From Bryobacteraceae bacterium (GTDB lineage: Bacteria > Acidobacteriota > Terriglobia > Bryobacterales > Bryobacteraceae), in assembly GCA_023384675.1 (NCBI GenBank), contig JAHDVK010000025.1, positions 1 through 64,000 on the forward strand: a stretch of DNA of 64,000 bases, read 5' to 3'. Numbering within the stretch: the stretch's first letter is position 1; every line of letters starts with the position of its first letter. A model generated the notes under the pieces. That model did no database searches. It was not told where the DNA came from and saw nothing but the letters and a program-made list of their open reading frames with translations. The position numbers and the translations under genes were made by a program. Shown here piece after piece: positions 12,355 through 21,829 of the stretch.

Positions 12355-14877
12355 TTACTCGATATGAGCGCCCTCGATCCGCATGTTGTAGAAACTGCGG
12401 TACACGAACACCAGCGCAATCACGAAACAAATCACCGCCAGGATGTGCGAAAGCGGCGAAGTCGGATCGCTGTGGCGCATCTCCACGGCGAGTTCCACCG
12501 CGAGCAGCCCGAACAGCGTCGTGAACTTGATGATCGGGTTCAGAGCCACCGATGACGTGTCCTTGAACGGATCGCCCACCGTGTCGCCCACCACCGTCGC
12601 ATCATGCAGCGGAGTGCCCTTCGCTTTCAACTCGGTCTCCACCACCTTCTTCGCGTTATCCCAGGCGCCGCCGGCATTCGCCATGAACACCGCCTGGAAC
12701 AGGCCGAAGATCGCGATCGAGATCAGGTAGCCGATGAAGAACCACTCTTCGTAGAACGCGAACGCCAGCGTCGCGAAAAACACCACCAGGAAGATGTTGA
12801 ACATGCCCTTCTGCGCATACTGCGTGCAGATGGCCACCACCTTCCGGGAATCTTCCTCGCTGGCCTTCGTGGCGTCATCCGTCAGCTTGATGTTCTTCTT
12901 GATGAACTCCACCGCGCGGTACGCGCCCGTCGTCACGGCCTGCATCGAAGCGCCCGTGAACCAGTAAATTACCGCGCCGCCCATGATCAGGCCGAGCAGG
13001 AACGGCGGGTGCAGAATGGTCAGGAACTTCAACAGTTCGGGGTTCAGCTTGTCGGTCAGCGTCATGATGATCGAGAAAATCATCGTCGTCGCGCCAACCA
13101 CCGCCGTGCCGATCAGCACCGGCTTCGCCGTCGCCTTGAACGTGTTGCCCGCTCCGTCGTTCTCCTCCAGGTTCTCCTTGCCCTTCTCGAAGTCAGGCTT
13201 GAAGCCGAAGGTCTTCTCGACATCGGCTTCGATCCCCGGGATTTGTTCGATCGTCGAGAGCTCGAATACCGACTGCGCGTTGTCCGTCACAGGACCATAG
13301 CTGTCCACCGCGATCGTAACCGGGCCCATGCCCAGGAAGCCGAACGCCACCAGACCGAAAGCGAACACGGCCGGTGCGTGCATCAACTCGCCCAGACCCA
13401 GCATCGAGACCCCGTACGCGATCCACATCAGACCCGTCATCGCGAGGCCCAGCCAGAACGCCGAGAAGTTGCCCGCAACGAGTCCCGACAGGATGTTCAG
13501 CGATGCGCCGCCTTCCCGCGAACTCGTCACCACCTCGCGCACGTGCCGCGAATTTACCGACGTGAACACCTTCACAAACTCCGGAATGATCGCGCCCGCC
13601 AGCGTGCCGCAGGTGATCACCGTCGCCAGTTTCCACCACAGGCTGGAATCGCCCTTCAGCTCGGGAATCATGAAGTAGCTCACCAGGTAGGTCAGGCCCA
13701 CGCAGACGATCGACGTCAGCCACACCAGGTTCGTCAACGGCGCTTCAAAATCCATCTTCTTGGCGTCGGCGTACTTTGCCTTCGCGATCGTGTGGTTGAT
13801 GAAGTAGCTGGCCGCCGATGCGATCACCATCATCACGCGCATGATGAAGATCCACACCAGCAATTGCACCTGCACCAGCGGGTCGAACACCGCCAGCAGG
13901 ATGAACGTGATCAACGCCACGCCCGTGACGCCGTAGGTCTCGAAACCGTCGGCCGAAGGTCCAACCGAATCACCGGCATTGTCGCCAACGCAGTCGGCGA
14001 TCACGCCCGGGTTCCGCGCGTCGTCTTCCTTGATCTTGAACACGATCTTCATCAGGTCCGCGCCGATGTCGGCGATCTTCGTGAAGATGCCGCCCGCCAC
14101 GCGCAATGCCGCCGCGCCCAGCGATTCGCCGATCGCGAAACCGATGAAGCAGGGACCAGCGTAGTCGCCCGGAATGAAGAGCAGAATGAACAGCATGATC
14201 AGCAGTTCCACCGAGATCAGCATCATGCCGATGCTCATGCCGGCCTGCAGCGGAATGTCGTGACAAGGGAACGCTTTGCCCGTCAGGCTCGCAAACGCGC
14301 AGCGCGAATTCGCGAAGGTGTTCACGCGGATGCCGAACGCCGCCACTGCGTAGCTGCCCAGAATGCCGATCATGCTGAATAACAGAATGATCGCCACCTT
14401 GATCGCTTCAAACTCCAGCAAAAAGCCGAAGTAGAACACGATGATCACCCCAATGAAGATCTCCAGAATCAGCAGAAACTTGCCCTGCGTCTGCAGATAC
14501 GTCTGGCAGGTGGCATAGATCAGCTCCGATACCTCCAGCATCGACTTGTGCACCGGCATGTTCTTCAGCCGCGTGTAGATCATCAGGCCGAAAAGCATTC
14601 CGAAAATGCTGACCACAATGCCGATCATCAGCAGGGTGCGGCCGCCGATGCCGTCAAGGAATGTCGCCTGGTCCAGATCCGGCATCACCAGATTCGCTTC
14701 GCCGCCCGGACGGTGCTCGGGCTGCTGCGCGAACATGGGGGCCGTGCCCAGCGACAGAATCATCGCCAGGACCACCATCGAGACGAAGGCGCGGCTCCGG
14801 CGGAACCACGCTCTGGGTTGAGTCTTCATCGAGTTCGCCTGACGCGGCTTACGCGTCAGGCTTGCTGTGGGGAACAT
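12355..14877 (-). CDS. hppA: Membrane-bound proton-translocating pyrophosphatase, K+-independent type
   Basis: 840 residues and about 16 membrane helices. It hydrolyses pyrophosphate and pumps H+ across the cytoplasmic membrane. Substrate-site motifs are present though divergent: DIGADLMKIVFKIKEDDARN, then VGDNAGDSVGPSADGFETYG, and near the end VVGDTVGDPFKDTSSVALN. GNTFKA near residue 577 has Lys where K+-dependent enzymes have Ala, indicating the K+-independent class. GGGAGG precedes the ATG at 14877; ATG at 14829 would start directly before the signal-like helix (VSMVVLAMILSLGTAPMFAQ). A strong terminator follows. The long upstream leader contains a stem-loop. The protein is longer than the usual 680-720 residues, mainly through its N-terminus and loops. 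Confidence 0.93.
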   Translation of the reverse strand: MFPTASLTRKPRQANSMKTQPRAWFRRSRAFVSMVVLAMILSLGTAPMFAQQPEHRPGGEANLVMPDLDQATFLDGIGGRTLLMIGIVVSIFGMLFGLMIYTRLKNMPVHKSMLEVSELIYATCQTYLQTQGKFLLILEIFIGVIIVFYFGFLLEFEAIKVAIILLFSMIGILGSYAVAAFGIRVNTFANSRCAFASLTGKAFPCHDIPLQAGMSIGMMLISVELLIMLFILLFIPGDYAGPCFIGFAIGESLGAAALRVAGGIFTKIADIGADLMKIVFKIKEDDARNPGVIADCVGDNAGDSVGPSADGFETYGVTGVALITFILLAVFDPLVQVQLLVWIFIMRVMMVIASAASYFINHTIAKAKYADAKKMDFEAPLTNLVWLTSIVCVGLTYLVSYFMIPELKGDSSLWWKLATVITCGTLAGAIIPEFVKVFTSVNSRHVREVVTSSREGGASLNILSGLVAGNFSAFWLGLAMTGLMWIAYGVSMLGLGELMHAPAVFAFGLVAFGFLGMGPVTIAVDSYGPVTDNAQSVFELSTIEQIPGIEADVEKTFGFKPDFEKGKENLEENDGAGNTFKATAKPVLIGTAVVGATTMIFSIIMTLTDKLNPELLKFLTILHPPFLLGLIMGGAVIYWFTGASMQAVTTGAYRAVEFIKKNIKLTDDATKASEEDSRKVVAICTQYAQKGMFNIFLVVFFATLAFAFYEEWFFIGYLISIAIFGLFQAVFMANAGGAWDNAKKVVETELKAKGTPLHDATVVGDTVGDPFKDTSSVALNPIIKFTTLFGLLAVELAVEMRHSDPTSPLSHILAVICFVIALVFVYRSFYNMRIEGAHIE

Positions 14878-14911
14878 TTAGTCCATCCTCCCGGTTTGTC
14901 GGAGTCTTGTT

Positions 14912-14938
14912 CTCAACGGCTTGGGCCGCGCCGTTGAG
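14912..14938. promoter_or_regulatory. Stem-loop in the hppA/BASS divergent region
   Basis: CTCAACGGC (14912-14920) and GCCGTTGAG (14930-14938) form a perfect nine-base-pair stem with a nine-base loop. It lies 35 bp upstream of the longest hppA start, within the 188-bp region between two divergent genes. It may be a leader RNA structure of hppA or an operator serving both genes. Confidence 0.4.
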
Positions 14939-15065
14939 GAGTAAGAGATCGGAAATTTGCGCTTATCCAGGCCCAAGAAACTAGCATATAGGACTGGAGT
15001 ATCGGAATCAACACGCCGAGGGCAGGATTCTGGACGGATTTGTTCATCGGGGTGAGGAAAGGGGT

Positions 15066-16043
15066 ATGCTGGTGTCTCGCGTCATGGATAAGCAAAACCT
15101 TAAGGGACTCCGCTTCACCGCGTTTGTACTCGCCGCCGTGGCCGTCTCGATGATCTGGCCCGCGCCGTTCCGGCAGGTGGGCGGCTACGACCTCACTCGC
15201 CTGATCGTCCCTTTGATTCAGATCATCATGCTGGGAATGGGCGCCACGCTGAGCGTGGCCGATTTCACCCGCGCCTTCAAGATGCCCCGCGCGGTGCTGT
15301 GCGGGCTGCTGCTGCAGTTTGCCATCATGCCGGTGCTGGGCTTCGCCATTGCCGCCACGTTCGGATTCCCGAAGGAGGTGGCGGCGGGCGTGATCCTGGT
15401 GGGGGCGTGTCCGGGCGGCGTGGCGTCGAACGTCATGAGCTTTCTGGCCAAGGGCGATGTGGCGCTCTCGGTGACCATGACCGCTTTCTCCACGCTGGCC
15501 GCCCCCGTGATGACGCCGCTGGCCATGACCCTGCTGGCCGGCGAGTACGTGCCCGTGTCGTTCAACGAGATGATGATTTCGATCGTCAAAATGATTATCC
15601 TTCCGGTCGCGGGCGGGCTGCTGCTCAACCATCTGCTGAAGGGCCGCGCGCAATGGCTGTACAAGCTCTTGCCCGTGGTGTCGATGGCGGGCATCGTGGT
15701 CATCATCACCATCATCACGGCGAATTCGCGCGACCAATTGATGACGCTGGGACCGGCGCTCATTCTGGCCGCCGTTATCCATAACGGCATGGGTTATCTG
15801 CTCGGCTATTGGGGCGCGCGGCTGGGCCGCCTGGATGAGCGCGCCTGCCGCACCGTGGCCATCGAAGTCGGGATGCAGAACGCCGGGATGGCCTCGGGTC
15901 TGGCCATCAATGTCCTCAAGAACGTGAACTCCGCCATCGCCCCGGCCATCTTTGGGCCGCTGATGAATGTGACGGGCTCGGTGCTGGCGAGCTGGTGGGG
16001 TGCGCGGGGGGTGGACGCTGGCAGCGCGGTTGTCAAGGATTGA
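15066..16043 (+). CDS. Bile acid:sodium symporter (BASS) family transporter
   Basis: 325 residues with 9-10 hydrophobic helices. Family hallmarks: LGMGATLSVADFTRAF, then GACPGGVASNVMSFLAKGDV (the conserved PGG.ASN crossover segment) and IEVGMQNAGMASGLAI (the E-x-G-x-QN second crossover). These transporters move organic anions or pantothenate/keto-acid-like substrates with sodium; the true substrate is unknown. GAGGAAAGGGG immediately before the ATG at 15066 supports that start. The stop codon lies inside the parDE operator. Confidence 0.92.
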   Translation: MLVSRVMDKQNLKGLRFTAFVLAAVAVSMIWPAPFRQVGGYDLTRLIVPLIQIIMLGMGATLSVADFTRAFKMPRAVLCGLLLQFAIMPVLGFAIAATFGFPKEVAAGVILVGACPGGVASNVMSFLAKGDVALSVTMTAFSTLAAPVMTPLAMTLLAGEYVPVSFNEMMISIVKMIILPVAGGLLLNHLLKGRAQWLYKLLPVVSMAGIVVIITIITANSRDQLMTLGPALILAAVIHNGMGYLLGYWGARLGRLDERACRTVAIEVGMQNAGMASGLAINVLKNVNSAIAPAIFGPLMNVTGSVLASWWGARGVDAGSAVVKD

Positions 16044-16055
16044 CAAAGATTGTCA
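16030..16055. promoter_or_regulatory. Phased half-sites, probable ParD operator
   Basis: Three six-base half-sites stand exactly 10 bp apart: TTGTCA at 16030, TTGACA at 16040 and TTGTCA at 16050. The last two also form the palindrome TGACAA-AGA-TTGTCA. A further TGACA occurs at 16069. Ribbon-helix-helix repressors such as ParD bind short half-sites at about this spacing. TTGACA also matches a sigma-70 -35 element. The site overlaps the stop codon of the BASS gene. Confidence 0.6.
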
Positions 16056-16092
16056 GTGCGGCCTAACCTGACAGCAGGAGTGGTGGCGTGCG

Positions 16093-16359
16093 ATGAACGT
16101 AAACCTGACAGAAGAACTGGAGTCGCTGGTTCACAGTAAGGTGAAATCGGGTCGCTACAACTCTGCCAGCGAGGTGGTGCGCGAAGCTCTGCGGTTGCTG
16201 GAAGAGCGGGACGAACTTATGGAGATCCGCCGCGAAGAGGTTCGCCGCCGGATTCGGGCAGGTATCGGTTCTCTGGAGCGCGGCGAAGGCGTGGACGGCG
16301 ATGATTTTCTTGCCAGGCTGACAGGCGCAGTCAAGAAGGCCAAGAGCAAGAGGCGCTGA
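16093..16359 (+). CDS. parD: ParD-family antitoxin (ribbon-helix-helix)
   Basis: 88 residues. MNVNLTEELESLVHSKVKSG followed by RYNSASEVVREALRLLEE is the classical ParD ribbon-helix-helix DNA-binding domain. The remaining tail (EEVRRRIRAGIGSLERGEG...) is the toxin-wrapping segment. ParD neutralises ParE and represses its own operon. It is followed after four bases by parE, so the two are one transcript. The GTG upstream of the ATG has no better ribosome binding site. The operator lies just upstream. Confidence 0.93.
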   Translation: MNVNLTEELESLVHSKVKSGRYNSASEVVREALRLLEERDELMEIRREEVRRRIRAGIGSLERGEGVDGDDFLARLTGAVKKAKSKRR

Positions 16360-16363
16360 GCGA

Positions 16364-16669
16364 ATGGGGAAGGGCTTTGTCCTCTCTCGTCCCGCGCAAG
16401 AAGATCTGACCGATATCGCGGATTACTACTTGCGTGAAGCGGGCCCTCAAGTGGTCTTGAGAATACTCGCGGAGTTCAAAGCCACACTCAAGCAACTTGC
16501 GAAAAATCCGGGCATCGGGCACCGCCGCGAAGATCTTGCGGGCCCGGATGTGCTCTTCTTTCCCGTTCGACCCTACATGATCTTTTACCGCCGGGGCCGG
16601 TCGTACATTGAGATCATTGGCATCCTGCACGCGGCGCGCGATCTCCCGCGGGTTCTCGGCCAGCGGTGA
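16364..16669 (+). CDS. parE: ParE-family toxin (RelE/ParE superfamily)
   Basis: 101 residues matching ParE: LSRPAQEDLTDIADYYLREA, then KQLAKNPGIGHRREDL, then FPVRPYMIFYRR, and the ending IIGILHAARDLPRVL. ParE toxins poison DNA gyrase and stop replication. All the conserved basic and aromatic positions (HRRED, RPYMIFYR, HAARD) are visible, and the length is normal, so the toxin is likely active. It overlaps nothing and ends 7 bp from the convergent protease gene. Chromosomal copies commonly act in stress response or stabilise accessory DNA. Confidence 0.93.
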   Translation: MGKGFVLSRPAQEDLTDIADYYLREAGPQVVLRILAEFKATLKQLAKNPGIGHRREDLAGPDVLFFPVRPYMIFYRRGRSYIEIIGILHAARDLPRVLGQR

Positions 16670-16676
16670 ACAGGAG

Positions 16677-19600
16677 CTACTGCTGATTGTGATAATCCGG
16701 ATACGCCGGCTTCCGGTGCTTCACTGGCGGATTCTTCTTCAACTCCTCCAGCACCACTTCCACGGCCTTCTCAAGCTGCGGGTCGCGTCCCTGGCGCACC
16801 AGGGCGGGGTCCTGCTCCACTTCGATATCGGGAGCCACGCCCCAGTTTTCGATTTCCCATTCGCCCTCCAGATTGTAGAAGGCGAGATTCGGGGCGGTAA
16901 TGCGGCCGCCGTCGATCAACTCCGGAAAGCCGAAAATGCCCACCAGCCCGCCCCAGGTGCGTTTGCCGACTAGCGGACCGATACCAAGTTTGCGGAACAT
17001 CCACGGCATGGCATCGCCGCCCGAACCCGCGAATTCATTGATGATCATCGCCTTCGGGCCGAACACGCCGTTCATGGGCGTCGTGAAATCGTTGCCCGCG
17101 CGCGTCGTGAAGTAGTTCAACAGCGGGCGCCGCAGCAGATCCACGATGTAGTCGGCGATCTGCCCGCCGCCGTTGAAACGTTCGTCGAGAACAAACCCTT
17201 CCTTGCCGATTTGGGCGAACACCCAGCGGTTGAAGTTCGTGAACCCGCCGGCGCCCGTGTTCGGCAGGTGGACATAGCCAAGCCGGCCGCCTGAAAGCTG
17301 CTCCACTTTGCGGCGGTTGCCCTCCACCCAGTCCATGTAACGCAGCCCCTGCTCGCTGGCAATTGGCACTACGGTCACATCGCGCGCGCCTTCGCCGTTG
17401 GCATTGGGCCCTACCTTCAGCCGGACGCTCTTATCGGCCGTGGCTTCGAAGAACGAATAGAGATCATCGGTGTCCCGCACCTCGCGGCCGTTCACTTGCA
17501 GAAGGAATTCGCCCGCCTTCACGTTCACGCCAGGCTGTGTGAGCGGGGCGCGCAGATTCGGGTTCCAGTTCTCGCCGGTGAGGACCTTCGCGAAGCGGTA
17601 TCGGCCGCCGGCGCGCTCATAGTCCGCGCCGAGCAGGCCGCCTTGCACCTGCCGCAACGGCGGAAACGCGCCGCCAGCCACATAGAGATGACCGACGCTC
17701 AACTCGCCCAACATCTCGCGGAACAGGTAATTCAGATCCTCGCGGTGCGCCACCGCCGCGAGGTAAGGCGCATACTTCTTTTCCGCAGCCGCCAGGTCGA
17801 GGCCGTGGTAGTTCGGAGCGTACAGGAAATCGCGCTGCAGTCGCCACGCCTCACGGTACATCTGCCGCCACTCGGCGGGCGGGTCCACGCGCATCTCCAT
17901 GTCGGCGGTCTTGATCGTACCCTCGCCCGGCTTCGGGGGCGCCGCCGTACCGCTGATGGCCCAACGCTGGCCCTGCCGGTAGAGCATCTTCTCGCCGTTG
18001 CGCGACACAATGAATTCGCGGACGCCGTCGAGCACCTTGTCGAGCTTGCGCGTCTTCATGTCGAACTTGTGCGCGGTGCGGGATGGCGGACCTTGCTGCG
18101 GCGTGCCCGCGGGCGGGTCCTCGAGCAGATAGAAGACGCCTGCTTTGCCTGCCACCAGGTCCGAGTAGTTGCGCGCGGGCGGCGGCAGCGCGAGGATCCG
18201 CTGAGAGACACCCTCGAGATCAATGCGGACTTCGACTTTCGCGGCTTCCTTCTTCGGCTCTTCTTTCTTCGCCGGTTCCGTCTTTTCCTCATCGCTCTCG
18301 GGCGCAAGCGGAGAGGGGTCGTCCGCCCGGAGCACCACCACGTACACGCTGCGGTTCTGAACGCGCTCCTGGCTCGTCATGTCCAGCCAGCCGGTGTTCA
18401 GCCCCTGATTCGTGCTCGCCGTGAAATAGAGAAACCGTCCATCCTTGTCGAACGCCGCATGGCGGGCGTCGCTCAAACCGTCGGTGATCTGGGTCTTCTG
18501 GCCCGTCTCGAGCGAATACACGTGGACCGCGCGCAACTGGTTCGGCAGCACCTTCGTGTATACGATCCACTTGGAGTCGGGGGACCATTTCGGCGCCACC
18601 TCATCGCGGAACGGCGAATCGTAGTGATCCCCATCCACCTTCGTGATCTGCCCGGTCTCCACGTCCACGATGCAGACAGTCAGCATGGAATCGCGGAAAA
18701 GGATCTTCTTGTTGTCCGGCGACCATTCCGGATAGTAGAAAAACGCGTTTCCCCCGAGGTCGATTTTCTTTACCTCGGCAATGCCCGATTGCGGCGCGAT
18801 ATGCAGTTGATATTCGCCCGATTCATCGCTCATATAAGCGATCTTCTGACCATCGGGCGACCACGAGGGCATCCGCTCGGCTACACCCGGCGTGGCGGTC
18901 AGGTTCCGCACGTCGCCCTTCTCGCCGGGCACGGTGAAGATCTCGCCGCGCGCTTCGAACACGGCCCGAACCCCAGTGGGGCTGAGTGCGGCGTGGCTGA
19001 TTCGCGTCCCCACCTTCTCGAACGAAGGCCTTACTCCGGGCAGGTCTCCATCCAGAGTGATCTTCACGGGCGTCACCCGCCCGGATTTCAAGTCGTACAG
19101 CTCCAGTCCGCCGAAGCGCTCCAATACAATCGCACCCGGCCCGAGAGCGGCGCTTTTATAATCCAGCCCCGAGTTCTTTATCGCCTCGACCACTTTCCTG
19201 GACTTAGGCTCATAGCGGAATAGCGTCACCGGCCCATTCCGGTCGGAAAGAAAATAAACTGCATCCCCGGCCCATATTGGATTAAAATCATTCGAATTCT
19301 CGCGGGGAATCTCTTCCACCCGCGAATCGGACAATTGCGCCAGCCACACCTTGGAGGTGCGTCCGCCACGGTATCGCTTCCAGATCGTGAAAGCCGGAGG
19401 CACGGGCGTATAGGCCAGGCGCGCGCCGTCCGGAGAGTATGCCGCGGAAATGCCCGCCGGCAGAGGAATCCTCTCGCCGGGCCCGCCATCAAGTCCGATC
19501 CGGTAGAACTCGGGCAGTCCCACCGGGCTGGTCCGCGCGCTGCGGATCAATAGTTGTTGCCCGTCCCGAGTGAAATCCACAGGCGCGTCCGGACCCGGGA

Positions 19601-19901
19601 AGTGCGTCAGGCGCTTCGGCACGCCTCCGCCCGCGGGGATTGTGAACACGTCCATGTTGCCGTCGTAGGTTCCGGAAAAGGCGATTGTGGCGCCATCGGG
19701 GGAGAAAATGGGTCCGGTCTCGAGACCGTCGCCCGTGGTGAGGCGCACCGCCGCGCCACCCTGCCTCGGAACGCTCCACAAGTCCCCGGCATAGCTGAAG
19801 ACGATGTGGGTCCGGCTCAATGCCGGTTGCTGGGGAAGTAAACTCTGGGCCGGGGCCAGGGCCGTGGCTAGTAGAAAAAGAACGGATGCAATGGGTTTCA
19901 T
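16677..19901 (-). CDS. Secreted Tricorn-like S41 peptidase with beta-propeller domains
   Basis: 1074 residues with a signal peptide (MKPIASVLFLLATALAPAQS). The N-terminal 560 residues carry many WD40/PD40-type propeller blades (FSPDGATIAFSG, YSPDGARLAYTP, WSPDGQKIAYMSDE, WSPDNKKILF, WSPDSKWIVYTK). After a charged Glu/Lys linker come the C1 helix bundle (presumed base His in SVGHLYV, near 736), a PDZ domain (VKAGEFLLQVNGREVRD) and the S41 core with the presumed nucleophile in FAGSGGDAMPW near 960. This is the archaeal Tricorn core layout in bacterial secreted form; it probably trims peptides in the periplasm. It may serve the same pool as the M61 peptidase encoded just upstream on the same strand. 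Confidence 0.93.
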   Translation of the reverse strand: MKPIASVLFLLATALAPAQSLLPQQPALSRTHIVFSYAGDLWSVPRQGGAAVRLTTGDGLETGPIFSPDGATIAFSGTYDGNMDVFTIPAGGGVPKRLTHFPGPDAPVDFTRDGQQLLIRSARTSPVGLPEFYRIGLDGGPGERIPLPAGISAAYSPDGARLAYTPVPPAFTIWKRYRGGRTSKVWLAQLSDSRVEEIPRENSNDFNPIWAGDAVYFLSDRNGPVTLFRYEPKSRKVVEAIKNSGLDYKSAALGPGAIVLERFGGLELYDLKSGRVTPVKITLDGDLPGVRPSFEKVGTRISHAALSPTGVRAVFEARGEIFTVPGEKGDVRNLTATPGVAERMPSWSPDGQKIAYMSDESGEYQLHIAPQSGIAEVKKIDLGGNAFFYYPEWSPDNKKILFRDSMLTVCIVDVETGQITKVDGDHYDSPFRDEVAPKWSPDSKWIVYTKVLPNQLRAVHVYSLETGQKTQITDGLSDARHAAFDKDGRFLYFTASTNQGLNTGWLDMTSQERVQNRSVYVVVLRADDPSPLAPESDEEKTEPAKKEEPKKEAAKVEVRIDLEGVSQRILALPPPARNYSDLVAGKAGVFYLLEDPPAGTPQQGPPSRTAHKFDMKTRKLDKVLDGVREFIVSRNGEKMLYRQGQRWAISGTAAPPKPGEGTIKTADMEMRVDPPAEWRQMYREAWRLQRDFLYAPNYHGLDLAAAEKKYAPYLAAVAHREDLNYLFREMLGELSVGHLYVAGGAFPPLRQVQGGLLGADYERAGGRYRFAKVLTGENWNPNLRAPLTQPGVNVKAGEFLLQVNGREVRDTDDLYSFFEATADKSVRLKVGPNANGEGARDVTVVPIASEQGLRYMDWVEGNRRKVEQLSGGRLGYVHLPNTGAGGFTNFNRWVFAQIGKEGFVLDERFNGGGQIADYIVDLLRRPLLNYFTTRAGNDFTTPMNGVFGPKAMIINEFAGSGGDAMPWMFRKLGIGPLVGKRTWGGLVGIFGFPELIDGGRITAPNLAFYNLEGEWEIENWGVAPDIEVEQDPALVRQGRDPQLEKAVEVVLEELKKNPPVKHRKPAYPDYHNQQ

Positions 19902-19973
19902 TGAAGGCTGAACTCAATCGTAACGCCTGCGGCGCCGCCGGGGCAGGGCGGGTGAAGTGAATTTACATCCGCC

Positions 19974-21791
19974 CTACCGTTCGTGCAGCAGCGCGCGCCA
20001 GTTCTCCCGCTGTTGCTTGGTGGCGTCCTGGCGGGGCGCCAAGATCCATGACGGCGCTGCGCGGCGCTCCACCCGCATTTCGATGGTCCGCAATTCGTCC
20101 CGCCGCGCCACCAGCACGCGCACCGTCTCGCCCTCTTTGTAGCGATCGAGTCGCGCGGGCCAATCGGTGGTGCGCACGCGGATGCCATTCACGGCGATGA
20201 TTTCGTCGTCCACATTGAAGCCCGCATCCCAGCCCTGGGTGTCGCGGCGCACGGTGGACACCACCACGCGCCCCGCGTCGCCGCGTGTCGCAAGCCCTGT
20301 CTCCACCGGACGCCGGGCCGCATCGGGCAGGAACCGTAGCCCATACCAATCGAGCGCCTCGGTGTAATCGAGTTCCTCCGTCGTCCCGATCACTTTGTCA
20401 AACCACGCGCTCAAATCCGCGCCTGCGACCTCGGAGCACACCGCGCGCCACTCCTCGGGCTTGAAGCCCCGATCGCCGCCGTATCGCTGGTAGGCCAGCA
20501 CCATGGCATCGTCGAGCGACCTGGCGTTGCGCGTCAGCTTGCGGATCTTCGCATCGAGCAGGAAGGCAATCACCTCGCCCTTGGTGTAATAGCTGATCGC
20601 CGTGTTGGCCGAATTCTCGTTCGGGCGGTACAGCTTGATCCAGGTGTTGAACGAGGAGTCCTCCATCGACTGCACGAGCCGCCCGGGCGTCGTTTGCAGC
20701 GTGTGAATTGCGCTTGAGATGTCGGTGAGCAGCCTCTCCTGCGAAGCCAGTCCGGCACGCTTCAACGCCAGCGGGCCATAGTACGAGGTAAAGCCTTCGG
20801 CCATCCACAAATCGGGCGTGTAGTTTTCGTTCTCGTAATCGAAAGGTCCCAGCGCCACAGGCCGCAGCCGCTTCACGTTCCACGTGTGGAAGAACTCGTG
20901 GCTCACCAGATTCAACCAGCGGTGGCGGCTGGGCGCGCGGGTTCCTGCCGCGCCGGGCGCGGGCGGCTCCGCGTTGTTCCCATAGGCCCACCGCGACGCG
21001 TTCAGCCACGTCGAATTCTTGTGCTCCAGTCCGCCGCCCGATTCCACAATCATGTTGAAGAACACGTAGTGGTCGTAAGGCAGACTGCCGAACATCCGCG
21101 TGAACTCCTCCACAATCCGCTTCACGTCCCGCGCCGACGCCGGACCGTCCCACATCGGACCTTCGCCCTGATTCACGAGGTAATGCGGCTTGCCCGCCAC
21201 CACAAACTCGTGGATCGGCGCGCTGCCAGCATAGATCGGGCAGTCGAGCAACTCATCGAGATCTTCCGCCGCGTAGGTGTGCGCCTCGCCCGGCTTGCGT
21301 TTCATCCCGCTGATCGACTTCGCCCAAGCCGCCGGCAGTTCCAGGCGCACCTCGTAGGGCCGCTTTTCCCCGTTGACCAGCGTCATGAAGTTGGGCGCGC
21401 CGTTCAGCATGGCGAAGTCCGCATCCACCCAATTGCCCTGCACGCTGATCTCGCGCGCGTATACCCTGTACTTCACGGTGACGCGCGCCGCGCCGCCCGT
21501 TTCGATCCGCCAGCGGTTCTTCCGCGATTTCGACCACTGGAGCGGCGCGCCCGCCGCCGCGCGCGCCTCGAAAGCCTCGACGTTACGCGCATACTCGCGC
21601 ACCAGATAGCTGCCGGGCGTCCACACGGCCATAAACAGTTCCACCTGCGGCCCGGCCGCGGGAATCGAGGCCTCCACCTCCAAATAGTGCGTGTGCGGAG
21701 CGGGGAAGCGCAGCGTGTACTGAATCGCTTCCTGCGCGACTGCCGGAACGCATGAAAACACGAGGAGTGAAAGATGTATGACGAGTCTCAT
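19974..21791 (-). CDS. Secreted M61-family (glycyl) aminopeptidase with PDZ domain
   Basis: 605 residues, signal peptide MRLVIHLSLLVFSCVPAVAQ. The zinc site is HEFFH (about 297-301) with the third ligand in WMAEGFTSYY. An N-terminal beta domain (RFPAPHTHYLEVEASIPA) precedes it and a PDZ domain ends the protein (GWDAGFNVDDEIIAVNGIRV). M61 enzymes remove N-terminal residues, with preference for Gly or Ala. The next gene downstream, 72 bp later on the same strand, is the Tricorn-like protease, so both probably work on periplasmic peptides. The start is only 38 bp from the divergent trmFO start, so the two promoters must overlap. Confidence 0.92.
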   Translation of the reverse strand: MRLVIHLSLLVFSCVPAVAQEAIQYTLRFPAPHTHYLEVEASIPAAGPQVELFMAVWTPGSYLVREYARNVEAFEARAAAGAPLQWSKSRKNRWRIETGGAARVTVKYRVYAREISVQGNWVDADFAMLNGAPNFMTLVNGEKRPYEVRLELPAAWAKSISGMKRKPGEAHTYAAEDLDELLDCPIYAGSAPIHEFVVAGKPHYLVNQGEGPMWDGPASARDVKRIVEEFTRMFGSLPYDHYVFFNMIVESGGGLEHKNSTWLNASRWAYGNNAEPPAPGAAGTRAPSRHRWLNLVSHEFFHTWNVKRLRPVALGPFDYENENYTPDLWMAEGFTSYYGPLALKRAGLASQERLLTDISSAIHTLQTTPGRLVQSMEDSSFNTWIKLYRPNENSANTAISYYTKGEVIAFLLDAKIRKLTRNARSLDDAMVLAYQRYGGDRGFKPEEWRAVCSEVAGADLSAWFDKVIGTTEELDYTEALDWYGLRFLPDAARRPVETGLATRGDAGRVVVSTVRRDTQGWDAGFNVDDEIIAVNGIRVRTTDWPARLDRYKEGETVRVLVARRDELRTIEMRVERRAAPSWILAPRQDATKQQRENWRALLHER

Positions 21792-21829
21792 GGCTGGCTA
21801 CGGGGTGAACCTACAATGGTAATGGATTC

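Noticed and set aside
12604-14382. Long open frame of about 590 codons opposite hppA
   Set aside because: GC-rich sequence gives long antisense frames; this one is rich in Arg/His and has no family motif, while hppA on the minus strand is unambiguous.
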